DNA from: Pasteurellaceae bacterium 15-036681
GTDB taxonomy: Bacteria; Pseudomonadota; Gammaproteobacteria; Enterobacterales; Pasteurellaceae
NCBI GenBank assembly: GCA_002002485.1
Contig: MQVI01000018.1
Location: 1 to 43,232 of the forward strand
DNA length: 43,232 nucleotides
Direction of reading: 5' to 3'
The notes under the pieces: model-generated
The model's input: the letters and a program-made list of their open reading frames with translations, nothing else
Databases searched by the model: none
What the model was told of the DNA's origin: nothing
Translations under genes and position numbers: made by a program
Part shown: positions 19,281-27,893 of the stretch, piece by piece
Numbering within the stretch: position 1 is the first letter of the stretch
Layout of the letters: each line of letters begins with the position of its first letter

Positions 19281-20980
19281 CCGACAACGTAAAAAAAGCC
19301 AATCAGTATGCGAAAGATGTCGCCAGTGGCAAAATCCCAGCGTGTCGCTTTGTGAAAAAAGCGTGCCAACGCCACGTTGAAGATATCAAACAACAGAAAG
19401 ACGTTGCATTTCCTTACTACTTCGACAGCGACCGAGCCGAAAAAGCCTGTAAGTTCATTCAATATCTGCCACATACCAAAGGCGAATGGGCAATGCGACG
19501 TCAAAGTATCACCCTTGAACCGTGGCAATTATTCATAGTATCCAATGTTTTTGGGTGGTTAAAAAAATCCAACAACCTACGCAGATACAGAGAAGCCTAT
19601 ATCGAAGTACCCCGTAAAAATGGCAAATCAGCAATTTCAGCAGGCGTTGGCTTGTATATGTTCTGTATGGACAACGAATTTGGTGCCGAAGTCTATTCAG
19701 GTGCAACCTCTGAAAAGCAAGCGTGGGAAGTATTCCGTCCTGCGCGCCTAATGTGTAAAAACACCGACTTACTCCGTAGCACATTTGGTATTGAAGTCAA
19801 TGCGTCAAACCTTAATCGCCCGAGCGACAACTCACGCTTTGAACCATTGATTGGTACACCGGGTGATGGAGCATCGCCAAGCTGTGCCATTGTGGACGAA
19901 TACCACGAACATAAAAACGACGAACTTTACACCACGATGCTCACTGGTATGGGTGCAAGAAAACAACCTCTGATGTTCATCATCACAACGGCGGGGTACA
20001 ACATTGAGGGCCCTTGCTACGACAAGCGTCGTGAAGTGATTGAAATGCTCAATGAGGCTGTTCCCAATGATGAAATTTTTGGGATGATCTACACCATAGA
20101 TGAAGATGATGATTGGACAGACCCTGATATTCTCAAAAAAGCTAACCCGAATTTTGACATCTCGGTCTATGGCGATTACCTCATTAGCCAACAAAAGCAA
20201 GCGATGAATAACCCACGCTTTACCAATACATTCAAAACCAAGCATCTGAATGTGTGGGTATCAGCGAAAGAAGCCTTTTTCAATATGGTGAGTTGGGAAA
20301 ATTGTAAAGATGAAACCCTAAGCCTTGATAATTTCACTGGTGAAGATGTGGTATTGGGGCTAGATATGGCTCGTAAGCTTGATATGAACAGCTTGGTTCG
20401 CGTATTTAGTCGAATTATCGATGGAAAGCGACATTATTACTGTATTTCGCCACTGTTTTTCGTTCCTGAGGATACTGTATTCAATACTGATACCGCCTTA
20501 AAACGTGTAGTCGATAAGTATCAAAAATGGGTCGTCAGCGGACATCTTACTGCAACGGATGGTGCAGAAGTTGACTACCGCGAAATCCTAGAGTGTATCA
20601 AAGATACCAATAAAGAGCATAAAGTGATTAGTTGCCCGATAGATCCACACGGAGCAATCGCAATCAGCCACGATTTGGCAGACGAAGGACTAAATCCACT
20701 AACGATTACTCAAAACTACACCAATTTATCTGACCCAATGAAAGAGCTAGAGGCAGCAATAGAGGCGGGCAGATTTCACCACGACGGTAACCCAATTATG
20801 ACGTGGTGTATTGGCAACGTAGTTGGCAAATCAGCCGTAGGTAATGATGACATTGTCCGCCCAATTAAAGAAATCCCCGAAAACAAAATCGACGGAGCCG
20901 TTGCACTGATGATGGCTATCGGGAGATTAATGTTAAACACCGACGACGGCTATATTCCTGATGAGATATTGACCTTATGA
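19277..20980 (+). CDS. Terminase large subunit, 567 aa
   Basis: ATG at 19277 overlapping terS. The N-terminal ATPase has [13 protein letters not shown] (Walker A, residues 111-118) and [10 protein letters not shown] (Walker B with catalytic Glu); the C-terminal nuclease begins with [15 protein letters not shown] and contains further acidic residues ([20 protein letters not shown]). Length and layout fit the HK97-type Terminase_1 family. It pumps DNA into the prohead and makes the cuts. It ends in ATGA shared with the next gene. Confidence 0.95.
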   Translation: MTDNVKKANQYAKDVASGKIPACRFVKKACQRHVEDIKQQKDVAFPYYFDSDRAEKACKFIQYLPHTKGEWAMRRQSITLEPWQLFIVSNVFGWLKKSNNLRRYREAYIEVPRKNGKSAISAGVGLYMFCMDNEFGAEVYSGATSEKQAWEVFRPARLMCKNTDLLRSTFGIEVNASNLNRPSDNSRFEPLIGTPGDGASPSCAIVDEYHEHKNDELYTTMLTGMGARKQPLMFIITTAGYNIEGPCYDKRREVIEMLNEAVPNDEIFGMIYTIDEDDDWTDPDILKKANPNFDISVYGDYLISQQKQAMNNPRFTNTFKTKHLNVWVSAKEAFFNMVSWENCKDETLSLDNFTGEDVVLGLDMARKLDMNSLVRVFSRIIDGKRHYYCISPLFFVPEDTVFNTDTALKRVVDKYQKWVVSGHLTATDGAEVDYREILECIKDTNKEHKVISCPIDPHGAIAISHDLADEGLNPLTITQNYTNLSDPMKELEAAIEAGRFHHDGNPIMTWCIGNVVGKSAVGNDDIVRPIKEIPENKIDGAVALMMAIGRLMLNTDDGYIPDEILTL

Positions 20981-21129
20981 AAACCCTAATCACAGATCTA
21001 ATTGGCATTACAGGTATATCCACCCTTTGCTATGGCACCTATTTACAATATGGGCAAGCCGTCACTTGTATGGTGGCAGGTGGGTTATTACTGCTTTATG
21101 CCATTTTAACCGCACGAGGTAACAAATGA
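20977..21129 (+). CDS. Small membrane protein between terL and portal, 50 aa
   Basis: A 50-codon gene fitted between terL and portal with ATGA-type overlaps at both ends, so it is translated by coupling. Product: [26 protein letters not shown] then a membrane helix [18 protein letters not shown] and a TARGNK tail. Two hydrophobic stretches are visible. Small genes in this position are common in HK97-like phages of Pasteurellaceae, but I do not know the function. Confidence 0.75.
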   Translation: MKTLITDLIGITGISTLCYGTYLQYGQAVTCMVAGGLLLLYAILTARGNK

Positions 21130-22346
21130 TTTTCGACAAATTATTTCAAACTCGTTCCCTAGAAAATCCGCAAATACCACTCTCTGCAGACAATGCCCTT
21201 GATGATCTCTTTGGCGGCAATGGTGTTCGAACAATGAGTGCTGAGATGGCAATGAAAAGCGGTGCTGTTTATGCTTGCGTCAACGTATTGGCGAGTTCAC
21301 TTGCACAATTACCATTGCACGTTTTACGCAAAGATGGGAACAAAATCGAAAGTGCAAGAGATCACCCGCTTTACTATCTGCTACACGACAGCCCGAACTT
21401 TTGGCAAACGTCCTACAAAATGCGTGAATATAACCAAAGTGCCGTCTTATTACACGGTAATGCTTATCTTCATATTGAGCGTAATAAAAAAGGTGAAGTG
21501 TTAAGCCTTGAAACGAGAGAGCCGGAGCGAACCACCTTACTTAAAAAGGGTGACCGATACACCTACGGCTACTACGATGATGACGGTCCATTAGCAATTC
21601 ACCCCGATGATATGGTGCATATTAAAGCATTGGGTACGTCGCTCAAAATGGGCAAATCCGTTATTCAACAACACGCAGAAACAATCGGCTTAGGCTTAGA
21701 CGCGAAAGAATTTGCCACAGGCTTTTTCAACGGCAACGCACGCCCAGCCGGTATTGTCACGGTTAAACAGCAAATTAACCAAAACTCGTGGGAAAACTTC
21801 AAAAAAATGTGGGAAAAGGCGCAGTTAGAGCTACGCAAAAAGGAAAACAAAACAATCCTACTGCCTGCGGATCTTGACTATAAAGCCTTGACCATTTCCC
21901 CAGTGGATACCGAACTGCTTTCAATGATGAAACTCAACCGCTCGGAAATCGCAGGTATTTTTAATGTGCCTGCCCATATGATTAACGACCTAGAAAAAGC
22001 GACGTTCTCCAATATCTCTGAGCAAACCATTCAATTTATCCGCTACAGCTTAATGCCGTGGATAGTGAACTGGGAGCAGGAAATCAACCGAAAAGCCTTT
22101 AGCACAGCGGAAAGAAAAGCAGGTTACTTCGTTAAATTCAACCTATCGGGCATTATGCGTGGCACACCCTCCGAACGGGCTACTTTCTACCATAACGCCA
22201 TTACCGACGGTTGGATGAGTCGCAACGAAGCGCGGATCTTCGAAGATATGAACCCTGTGGACGGCTTAGATGAATTTTTGGTAAGCGTAAACGCTTCACA
22301 GCAAATCGACAACTCAAATAAACAGGAGGAACAGCCAAATGAGTGA
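21126..22346 (+). CDS. HK97-family portal protein, 406 aa
   Basis: ATG at 21126. Recognisable portal features: AMKSGAVYACVNVLASSLAQLPLHVLRKDG near residue 40, HPLYYLLHDSPNFWQTSYKMREYNQSAVLLHGNAYLHIERN, DMVHIKALGT, and NRSEIAGIFNVPAHMINDLEKATFSNISEQTIQFIRYSLMPWIVNWEQEINRKAF. Twelve copies form the DNA entry ring at one prohead vertex. The C-terminal tail is Gln/Asn-rich. Its end overlaps the protease gene by eight bases. Confidence 0.95.
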   Translation: MIFDKLFQTRSLENPQIPLSADNALDDLFGGNGVRTMSAEMAMKSGAVYACVNVLASSLAQLPLHVLRKDGNKIESARDHPLYYLLHDSPNFWQTSYKMREYNQSAVLLHGNAYLHIERNKKGEVLSLETREPERTTLLKKGDRYTYGYYDDDGPLAIHPDDMVHIKALGTSLKMGKSVIQQHAETIGLGLDAKEFATGFFNGNARPAGIVTVKQQINQNSWENFKKMWEKAQLELRKKENKTILLPADLDYKALTISPVDTELLSMMKLNRSEIAGIFNVPAHMINDLEKATFSNISEQTIQFIRYSLMPWIVNWEQEINRKAFSTAERKAGYFVKFNLSGIMRGTPSERATFYHNAITDGWMSRNEARIFEDMNPVDGLDEFLVSVNASQQIDNSNKQEEQPNE

Positions 22347-22938
22347 GATTGAAAAACGCTCGTATATTGGCGAAGTACGAGCAGAACATCGCGAAAATGA
22401 ACCCACTCACATTATTGGCTACGGTTCAGTCTTTAACAGTAAGTCGGAAATAATGTGGGGCTTTCGGGAAATTATTATGCCAGGGGCATTTGATGATGTG
22501 CTTGATGATGACGTGCGAGGGTTATTCAACCACGATCCGAATTTTATCTTAGGACGTAGCAAAGCTGGTACATTGAGCCTAAGTGTTGATGAGCGAGGCT
22601 TAAAATACGACATTATCGCCCCTGATAATCAGACTATTCGTGATCTTGTACTTGCCCCTTTACAGCGTGGCGACATTACTCAATCGTCCTTTGCGTTCCA
22701 AATTGCCCGAAATGGTGATGATTGGTTTGAAAATGAAGATGGTATTGTCATTCGCGAAATCCATAAAATTTCCCGACTCTATGATGTCAGCCCTGTGACA
22801 TATCCTGCTTATCAAGAGGCAAGCAGTACTGCTCGTTCATTTGAAGCGTGGAAAGAAGCACGCGACTCGGGGACAATTCAACAAGCCGTCAATCAAAAAC
22901 AGGCACGTGAACGCTTTTTACAGTTGTTACGCGCCTAA
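22339..22938 (+). CDS. HK97-family prohead protease, 199 aa
   Basis: ATG at 22339 behind CAGGAGGA. The U35/S78 protease features are visible: IIGYGSVFNSKSEIMWGFREIIMPGAFDD, catalytic His65 in LFNHDPNFILGR, GTLSLSVDERGLKYDIIAPD, and the Ser116/117 region in GDITQSSFAFQI. It removes the N-terminal scaffold part of the capsid protein and then itself during head maturation. It directly precedes the capsid gene, as in HK97. Confidence 0.93.
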   Translation: MSEIEKRSYIGEVRAEHRENEPTHIIGYGSVFNSKSEIMWGFREIIMPGAFDDVLDDDVRGLFNHDPNFILGRSKAGTLSLSVDERGLKYDIIAPDNQTIRDLVLAPLQRGDITQSSFAFQIARNGDDWFENEDGIVIREIHKISRLYDVSPVTYPAYQEASSTARSFEAWKEARDSGTIQQAVNQKQARERFLQLLRA

Positions 22939-22955
22939 TCAACTCCGTCTTACAA

Positions 22956-22998
22956 CCGGTCAGATCCTTGCAAAATTTTGCAAATCTGGCCGTTTTTT
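22956..22998 (+). terminator. Hairpin terminator made of degenerate uptake-type repeats
   Basis: CGGTCAGAT pairs with ATCTGGCCG around the perfect palindrome TTGCAAAATTTTGCAA, followed by TTTTTTATTTT. The arms resemble inverted Actinobacillus-type uptake sequences (AAGCGGTC...TTTTGCAAA) with changes. It lies between protease and capsid genes and may set capsid mRNA boundaries. Confidence 0.65.
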
Positions 22999-23028
22999 AT
23001 TTTAAAACAACCTTACGAGGAAAAAACT

Positions 23029-24228
23029 ATGTCATTAAAAGACCTACAACAGCAACGTAATAATATTGCTCAACAAATGCGTCAGTTACACGAAAAAATC
23101 GGTGATACCACTTGGACAGGCGACCAACGCACCCAGTGGGAAAATATGAAAACCGAGTTGGACAATTTAGACGTAAAAATCCAACGTGAAGAAGACTTAC
23201 GCAATCTCGACCAAATCGAAGTCGAAAAGAGCGAACAACCAAAAGAAGAACGCCAAGCAAACCCTGAATTAGAACATCGTTTTGTATTTGATCAATTCTT
23301 ACGTCGTGGTGCAGCAGATATTACCGCTGAACAGCGCAAAGTATTATCTGAAATGCGTGCCCAGTCTGTTGGCGTAAATGAAGCTGGCGGTTACACCGTA
23401 CCAAAAGAGTTCCAAGCACGCATTGTGGAACAGATGAAAGCCTATGGCGGTATTTCAAGTGTGAGCCAAATCTTAAATACATCAGACGGCCGTGTTATTG
23501 AGTGGATCACCGCTGACAGTACCGCAGAAATCGGTGAACTTATCGGTGAAAACCAAGCGGCAGGCGAAGCAGACACCAGTTTTGGTACTGCGAATTTAGG
23601 TGCGAAAAAACTCACATCAAAAATCATTCGTGTTTCAAACGAATTATTACAAGACTCTGCTATCGACATTGAAGGCTATCTTGCTGCACGTATTGCCGAG
23701 CGTATCGGCCGTGCGGAAGCCAAATACCTTATTGCAGGCACAGGCTTAGGCACACCAGCGCAACCAAAAGGCTTAGAAGCAAGTGTAACAGGTACAACTA
23801 CCGCAACCACCGCAGGTAAAGTGGATTGGAAAGACATCAATGCCTTATTACACTCAATCGACCCTGCTTATCGTGGCGCAGGCACATCTCGTCTTGCCTT
23901 TAACGACAACACATTCCGAGTGTTAAAAGAAATGGAAGACGCACAAAAACGCCCACTTTGGTTACCTGATATTCGTGGCGTAGCCCCTGCAACCATTCTT
24001 GGTCAGCAATATGTGATTGATCAAGGCATTGCCGATATTGGCACAGGTAAAAAATTCATCTACGCAGGTGATTTCAACCGTTTCATTATCCGTCGCGTGT
24101 CGTATATGACCTTAAAACGCCTTGTTGAACGTTACGCAGAGTTCGACCAAACAGGTTTCTTAGCATTCCACCGTTTCGACTGTGTGTTAGAAGACACATC
24201 AGCAATCAAAGCGTTAGTGGGTAAATAG
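23029..24228 (+). CDS. HK97-type major capsid protein, 399 aa
   Basis: Start at 23029 (MSLKDLQQQRNN...) behind CGAGGAA; the longer frame from 22978 runs over the terminator. Residues 1-100 form the coiled-coil delta/scaffold domain (LQQQRNNIAQQMRQLHEKIGDTTWTGDQRTQWENMKTELDNLDVKIQREEDLR), followed by the HK97 fold: VGVNEAGGYTVPKEFQARIVEQMKAYGGISSVSQIL, TSKIIRVSNELLQDSAIDIEGYLAARIAERIGRAEAKYLIAGTG, and the closing IYAGDFNRFIIRRVSYMTLKRLVERYAEFDQTGFLAFHRFDCVLED. The protease should cut near residue 100-110. It forms the icosahedral shell. Confidence 0.95.
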   Translation: MSLKDLQQQRNNIAQQMRQLHEKIGDTTWTGDQRTQWENMKTELDNLDVKIQREEDLRNLDQIEVEKSEQPKEERQANPELEHRFVFDQFLRRGAADITAEQRKVLSEMRAQSVGVNEAGGYTVPKEFQARIVEQMKAYGGISSVSQILNTSDGRVIEWITADSTAEIGELIGENQAAGEADTSFGTANLGAKKLTSKIIRVSNELLQDSAIDIEGYLAARIAERIGRAEAKYLIAGTGLGTPAQPKGLEASVTGTTTATTAGKVDWKDINALLHSIDPAYRGAGTSRLAFNDNTFRVLKEMEDAQKRPLWLPDIRGVAPATILGQQYVIDQGIADIGTGKKFIYAGDFNRFIIRRVSYMTLKRLVERYAEFDQTGFLAFHRFDCVLEDTSAIKALVGK

Positions 24229-24240
24229 CCCATAAATGAC

Positions 24241-24274
24241 AAGCCCCGAGCGCGCTAACACTCGGGGCTTTTTT
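24241..24274 (+). terminator. Terminator heading cassette copy B
   Basis: Stem AAGCCCCGAG/CTCGGGGCTT with a 10-base loop, TTTTTT tail, then ATTCCAATTAA and AAAGGAACAAAATT before the mini-gene at 24313. It directly follows the capsid gene. Confidence 0.85.
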
Positions 24275-24312
24275 ATTCCAATTAACTTAGCCTTAAAAGG
24301 AACAAAATTCGG

Positions 24313-24471
24313 ATGGATTTTAACATATTTAATGAGGTTCGCAAAATGTTAGAGGTAATAGATAGATCAGATAAAGCACGAAAATTTGCTTATTGTGTAG
24401 TCATTCTTGCATTTATCTTTGGAATGATTTGGGTATTACCCGATTTTATCAATGCAGTTAAGTGGTGGTAA
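24313..24471 (+). CDS. Tiny single-helix membrane protein, cassette B, 52 aa
   Basis: ATG at 24313 behind AAAGGAACAAAATT. An acidic/basic N-terminal helix (MLEVIDRSDKARK) is followed by a membrane helix (FAYCVVILAFIFGMIWVL) and the ending PDFINAVKWW. The end W-V-L-P-D-F-I-N-A-V-K-W-W parallels WLLPDLINSIRWW of cassette C. The last codons TGGTGGTAA lie three bases before the ATG of the next gene and supply its only GGTGG-like ribosome binding site, so the two genes are coupled. Function unknown. Confidence 0.7.
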   Translation: MDFNIFNEVRKMLEVIDRSDKARKFAYCVVILAFIFGMIWVLPDFINAVKWW

Positions 24472-24473
24472 CA

Positions 24474-24794
24474 ATGCAAATTTTCCTTGATGAAGTGAAA
24501 CAGCAGTGCCGAGTTGATCATGATGATGAGGATGAATTATTACAAATTCAGCTCGAATCAGCGAAATCAACCATTGCGGAGCTCACTAATCGCATTCTGT
24601 TTGAAACAATGCCAGAAAATCCCCCAGATAATGCGTTGGAAATTACGGCAGATCTGAAATTAGCGGTGTTAATGCTCACGGCGTATTTGTATGAAAACCG
24701 CAGTGGCTGGAATGAAGCGAATAATTCACCAAATTTTGCGATACCACCCACAGTTGAAGCCATCATTATGCGTTACCGCTACATCACACTTTAG
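24474..24794 (+). CDS. Head-tail connector, HK97 gp6-like, 106 aa
   Basis: Start at 24474 (MQIFLDEVKQQCRVDHDDEDELLQIQLESAKSTIAELTNR...), an all-helical protein with the typical opening of the gp6/Phage_connect_1 group and LKLAVLMLTAYLYENRSGW in the middle. Twelve or more copies add a ring beneath the portal. The start has only the GGTGGT of the preceding mini-gene upstream. It is followed by the closure gene after eight bases. Confidence 0.88.
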   Translation: MQIFLDEVKQQCRVDHDDEDELLQIQLESAKSTIAELTNRILFETMPENPPDNALEITADLKLAVLMLTAYLYENRSGWNEANNSPNFAIPPTVEAIIMRYRYITL

Positions 24795-24802
24795 GGGGAG
24801 TA

Positions 24803-25132
24803 ATGAACATTGGCAGACTACGCCATCGCATAAAAATCCAAACGTTATCAAACCGCCCAAACGATTATGGTGCAACGATTGCCGAATGGCGCGACAAGTA
24901 TCACGTTTGGGCGGAAGTCAAACCACTATCAGGGCGCGAGTTCTTTGGATCGAACCAAATCCACAGTGAAGCAACCACACAGATTTGGTTACGCTATATT
25001 CCCAATATTGACCGCACAATGCGAGTTAAATTTAATCAACGATTATTTGAAATCGTCGCAGTGATTAACTACAAAGAACAGAACCGCACCCTGTTATTAC
25101 AGTGTAAGGAGCTAGACAATGGCGAGCGTTAG
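24803..25132 (+). CDS. Head closure / head-tail joining protein, 109 aa
   Basis: ATG at 24803 behind GGGGGAG. The sequence MNIGRLRHRIKIQTLSNRPNDYGATIAEWRDKYHVWAEVKPLSGREFFGSNQIHSEATTQIWLRYIPNIDRTMRVKFNQRLFEIVAVIN is the standard layout of the Phage_H_T_join (SPP1 gp16-like) family, a small beta barrel that plugs the connector and receives the tail. It overlaps the next gene by 14 bases. Confidence 0.9.
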   Translation: MNIGRLRHRIKIQTLSNRPNDYGATIAEWRDKYHVWAEVKPLSGREFFGSNQIHSEATTQIWLRYIPNIDRTMRVKFNQRLFEIVAVINYKEQNRTLLLQCKELDNGER

Positions 25133-25601
25133 CGTAAAAGTATCAGGCTTAAAAGAGCTAGGCAAAGCAATGCAAGATCTTGGCAGAAAAGCCAGTAACC
25201 GCATAGCCGTTAAAGCAATGCGTAAAGGCGGTGCAATCGTACGCGATAAAGCACGAGCTAACGCCCCAGTATTGCAAGAGCAAGTACCACACCGTAAGGC
25301 AGGTACACTCAAAAAAGCCATTACTTCACGCACTAAAATCAAACGTGGTGGGAAGACCGAAACGATTATTTGGGTCAAAGGCTTAACAGGAAAGCAAATC
25401 AGCAAATTCAAAGGTAAAACAGGGAAAAGTGGTAAAGATAACCCCAACGATCCATATTACTGGCGATTTGTCGAATTTGGCACAAGCAAAATGCCGGCAA
25501 AGCCGTTTCTTCGTCCTGCGTTTGAACAGAGCAAGCAACAAGCTAGCGATGCGATTATCAGCACCTTACGAGAAGAAATTCTCAAGGAGGCGAATAAATG
25601 A
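25119..25601 (+). CDS. HK97 gp10-family neck/tail protein, 160 aa
   Basis: ATG at 25119. VKVSGLKELGKAMQDLGRKASNRIAVKAMRKGGAIVRDKARANAPV at the start and NDPYYWRFVEFGTSKMPAKPFLRPAFEQSKQQASDAIISTLREEILK at the end are the hallmarks of the HK97 gp10 family (tail completion, related to lambda Z). It finishes the tail end that docks on the head. The middle is Lys/Gly-rich. It overlaps the next gene by ATGA. Confidence 0.9.
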   Translation: MASVSVKVSGLKELGKAMQDLGRKASNRIAVKAMRKGGAIVRDKARANAPVLQEQVPHRKAGTLKKAITSRTKIKRGGKTETIIWVKGLTGKQISKFKGKTGKSGKDNPNDPYYWRFVEFGTSKMPAKPFLRPAFEQSKQQASDAIISTLREEILKEANK

Positions 25602-25942
25602 TCCAACAAACGCTATATAACGCCCTGAAACCACTCGTTTCGGGGCGTTGTTTTTACGAGGTTATTCCAGAAACACATCGGGAATTCCCTGTTATTGTTT
25701 ACCAATTTCCGAATATTTCCCCAAATCTTGCCTTGGAAGAGGCAGATTTAGACGATTTTACGGTGCAAATTGATGTTTACAGCCCTGATGCTGATGACAT
25801 TTTTAATTTACGTAAACAAATCTTTAAAGCGGTCAGTTCTGCTTTTGAATTTGCGACACGTGAAATTGACTTCAGTGATTATGAGCCTGAAACCAAATTA
25901 CACCGCAGAATGATTCAATATCACATTAGCTATGAGGATTAA
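25598..25942 (+). CDS. Tail terminator / completion protein (DUF3168-like), 114 aa
   Basis: ATG at 25598 behind AAGGAGG. The opening MIQQTLYNALKPLVSGRCFYEVIPETHREFPVIVYQFPNISPN and the later FTVQIDVYSPDADDIFNLRKQIFKAVSSAF...RRMIQYHISYED match DUF3168-type proteins, which cap the tail tube (lambda U role). Gene order between gp10 and the tube protein supports this. Confidence 0.85.
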   Translation: MIQQTLYNALKPLVSGRCFYEVIPETHREFPVIVYQFPNISPNLALEEADLDDFTVQIDVYSPDADDIFNLRKQIFKAVSSAFEFATREIDFSDYEPETKLHRRMIQYHISYED

Positions 25943-25945
25943 ATT

Positions 25946-26593
25946 ATGGCAAAAACAACTCCCTTTCAGGGTACGAAATTCTATATCGGCACAGGCGTAG
26001 AAACCGCAAAAAATATCACCGCTTGTGCAGTAGCCGCAACTGCAACCATTACCGTTGCAACCAGTGGCTTAAAAGCAGGTGACTGTGTACAGATTACTGG
26101 CTTAGGTCCATTGGACGGTTACTATCCTGTGAAATCTGTTTCAGGTGATGTGGTTACATTAGCTGATGAAGTTGATTGGAGTGATAAAGACAAACCAACC
26201 GATTTCAGCCAAGCAAAAGCCGCTAAGGTACAATGGTCAAATAACTTCTGTGCGATTAAGAATATCGAACGCTCAGAAGATACCTTAGGCGAAGAAGACG
26301 TTACCACAATGTGCGATGAGGGTACTGTTACCGAAGCAGGTGAAATTGAATTTGGTTCAACCAAACTCACATTCTTCACAGCCCCTGACACCACAATGCA
26401 GAAGTTACTACGTAAAAAATTCTTCGGCAAAGAAACATTCCCATACTTACTGATCTTCAAACAAGGTCAAGGCTCAATGTATGGCACAGGCTTTATCCAG
26501 TCAGGCAACAACTATTCAGGCGAAGTCAAAGGCAAGTTTGAAAGCGGTGCAACCATCAAGCACACCAAACGTGATTATCATTTGCCAGCATAA
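25946..26593 (+). CDS. Major tail tube protein, 215 aa
   Basis: ATG at 25946. An N-terminal insertion (TACAVAATATITVATSGLKAGDCVQITGLGPLDGYYPVKSVSGDVVTLADEVDWSD) precedes the core tail-tube fold (NNFCAIKNIERSEDTLGEEDVTTMCDEGTVTEAGEIEFGSTKLTFFTAPDTTMQKLLRKKFFGKETFPYLLIFKQGQG...GNNYSGEVKGKFESGATIKHTKRDYH). Hexameric rings stack to form the flexible tail. A strong hairpin follows, fitting high expression of this gene relative to those downstream. Confidence 0.88.
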   Translation: MAKTTPFQGTKFYIGTGVETAKNITACAVAATATITVATSGLKAGDCVQITGLGPLDGYYPVKSVSGDVVTLADEVDWSDKDKPTDFSQAKAAKVQWSNNFCAIKNIERSEDTLGEEDVTTMCDEGTVTEAGEIEFGSTKLTFFTAPDTTMQKLLRKKFFGKETFPYLLIFKQGQGSMYGTGFIQSGNNYSGEVKGKFESGATIKHTKRDYHLPA

Positions 26594-26601
26594 TAACTGA
26601 C

Positions 26602-26640
26602 AACGGACAGTGAATAGTGCATAACGCACTGTCCGTTTTC
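26602..26640 (+). terminator. Hairpin terminator after the tail tube gene
   Basis: 11-bp stem AACGGACAGTG/CACTGTCCGTT with a 14-base loop and TTTTC tail. Confidence 0.75.
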
Positions 26641-26676
26641 CATTATCCACTTTCCACTAGATACAGGAACCAATCA

Positions 26677-27081
26677 ATGAAAACCCTACGCGAAACATTA
26701 CTCTCTCAAACCCCACAACTTAAACCCATTGAAATCAAAGGCACAACCTACTACGTGCGAGAGCTTACAGTGGGTGATATGAATAACCAAATTTTCAAAA
26801 CAAACAAATGGCTAAAAGAACAAGCTGAATTGGAAGGCTACGAATTACCGCCTGAAGATGACAAAAACTTTGAACAAACCCTTAACGAATTTGGCTCAAA
26901 ATATCACTTAGCTCGCAATATTGCTCACTGCCTATGCGATGAAAATGGCGAATTACTGTTTGACCCATTCAATGTTGAAGATCTTAACGCTATCAGTAAG
27001 TTAGATAGCAGTATCTTAGCTGAATTTAACGCAGGCTTAGGTGAGCCAAAAAACTCACAGACCGCCGACGATTCCAACTAA
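26677..27081 (+). CDS. Tail assembly chaperone G-like, 134 aa
   Basis: Start at 26677 (MKTLRETLLSQTPQLKPIEIKG...) behind ACAGGAACC; a frame extended upstream to 26617 crosses the terminator. The sequence YYVRELTVGDMNNQIFKTNKWLKEQAELEGYELPPEDDKNFEQTLNEFGSKYHLARNIAHCLCDENGELLFDPFNVEDLNAISKLDSSILAEFNAGLG is a typical lambda G-like chaperone that coats the tape measure before tube assembly. A slippery A-AAA-AAC at 27048 lies shortly before its stop and lets a share of ribosomes enter the T frame. Confidence 0.88.
   Translation: MKTLRETLLSQTPQLKPIEIKGTTYYVRELTVGDMNNQIFKTNKWLKEQAELEGYELPPEDDKNFEQTLNEFGSKYHLARNIAHCLCDENGELLFDPFNVEDLNAISKLDSSILAEFNAGLGEPKNSQTADDSN
27048..27054 (+). promoter_or_regulatory. 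Programmed -1 frameshift site (A AAA AAC)
   Basis: In the G frame the codons read CCA AAA AAC, so the classical heptamer A-AAA-AAC is in register. A -1 slip enters the T frame, which stays open to 27356 and reads LTDRRRFQLNLSLALGKTLAEIEQ without a stop. Confidence 0.88.
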
Positions 27082-27356
27082 ACTTATCGTTGGCTCTCGG
27101 CAAAACCCTAGCCGAAATCGAACAAATGCCCGAAACGCACTATAAAGAGTATGAATTATTCTATGCGGAACAACCTTTCGGGCTATGGCGAGATGACTAC
27201 CGCACCGCACAAATTTCTCATCTGCTTGCAATGGTAAACCGCAATCCAAAAGGCCCTGACCCACAATTAATGGACTTTATGCCGTTTCACAGCACAGGGA
27301 AGGGTGAAGAACAAATAGAAGATGACGGTGTGGCGGAGTATTTGGCGAAAAGGTAA
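27054..27356 (+). CDS. T part of the GT tail assembly fusion (made by -1 frameshift)
   Basis: About 100 residues after the slip: RRRFQLNLSLALGKTLAEIEQMPETHYKEYELFYAEQPFGLWRDDYRTAQISHLLAMVNRNPKG..., the layout of T domains that bind the tail tube protein. No start codon with a ribosome binding site is needed. The full GT protein would be about 226 residues. The T domain recruits tube subunits to the chaperoned tape measure; the G/GT ratio matters for tail assembly in lambda. Confidence 0.85.
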   Translation, partial: LTDRRRFQLNLSLALGKTLAEIEQMPETHYKEYELFYAEQPFGLWRDDYRTAQISHLLAMVNRNPKGPDPQLMDFMPFHSTGKGEEQIEDDGVAEYLAKR

Positions 27357-27363
27357 AAATAGC

Positions 27364-27395
27364 GAACCCCTGACTATTGGCGTAGTCAGGGGTTC
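27364..27395. other. Perfect 13-bp hairpin without a rightward T tail
   Basis: GAACCCCTGACTA/TAGTCAGGGGTTC with loop TTGGCG. On the plus strand AAATTATG follows, so it is not a standard rightward terminator; on the minus strand the tail is GCTATTTTTACC. It may protect mRNA ends or stop antisense transcripts. Confidence 0.6.
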
Positions 27396-27504
27396 AAATT
27401 ATGAACATAACACTGAAAAACGATTGATCACGTTGAAATATGATAGGTTACGAACAATGAGCATTTTAAAGTCAAATCTTGAACTAATCAAGGAGATATT
27501 ACAA

Positions 27505-27612
27505 ATGAGTAAAACATTATCAAACTGGCGGTTTATTGCAATTCTAATAACAATTTTACTATCTTTTGCAGTATGGAAATCACCCGAGATTTTAGCAGTA
27601 TTACTGCAATAA
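27505..27612 (+). CDS. Tiny single-helix membrane protein, 35 aa
   Basis: ATG at 27505 with AAGGAGATATTACAA upstream; an in-frame ATG at 27457 would add 16 residues but has only a weak site. Product: MSKTLSNWRFIAILITILLSFAVWKSPEILAVLLQ, one membrane helix followed by W-K-S-P-E-I-L. The W-x2-P-(D/E)-(F/I/L)-(I/L) pattern right after the helix is shared with the cassette B and C proteins. It lies between the T gene and the tape measure. Function unknown. Confidence 0.65.
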   Translation: MSKTLSNWRFIAILITILLSFAVWKSPEILAVLLQ

Positions 27613-27685
27613 ATATTTACAAAAAAATCCTTGAAAATCACCGCTAGAGAGGTTATTTTCTGGTCATAGATTAGGGAGGTGGAAG

Positions 27686-27874
27686 ATGATGACAATTATT
27701 AAAGATGTAATTTGGGCAGGTGCATTTGGTATTAAGTTATTTTTTGCTTGTGTCATGATTCTAGGTGTTATACTCACAATAGTTTTATTTGATAAAACTT
27801 ATCCCTATATATTAATTGCTCTCGGTGTAGGATTCTCTTTCGCTATTTATGAGAGTTTCTTTAAAAAGCAATAA
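27686..27874 (+). CDS. Small two-helix membrane protein, 62 aa
   Basis: ATG at 27686 (or 27689) behind AGGGAGGTGG, a strong ribosome binding site. Two membrane helices: IWAGAFGIKLFFACVMILGVILTIVLF and YPYILIALGVGFSFAIYESFF. No family recognised. With the 35-residue gene before it, it forms a small membrane-gene insert between the GT genes and the tape measure, a place where phages seldom carry such genes. A terminator follows. Confidence 0.65.
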   Translation: MMTIIKDVIWAGAFGIKLFFACVMILGVILTIVLFDKTYPYILIALGVGFSFAIYESFFKKQ

Positions 27875-27893
27875 ATAAATTCAATTTGATAAA

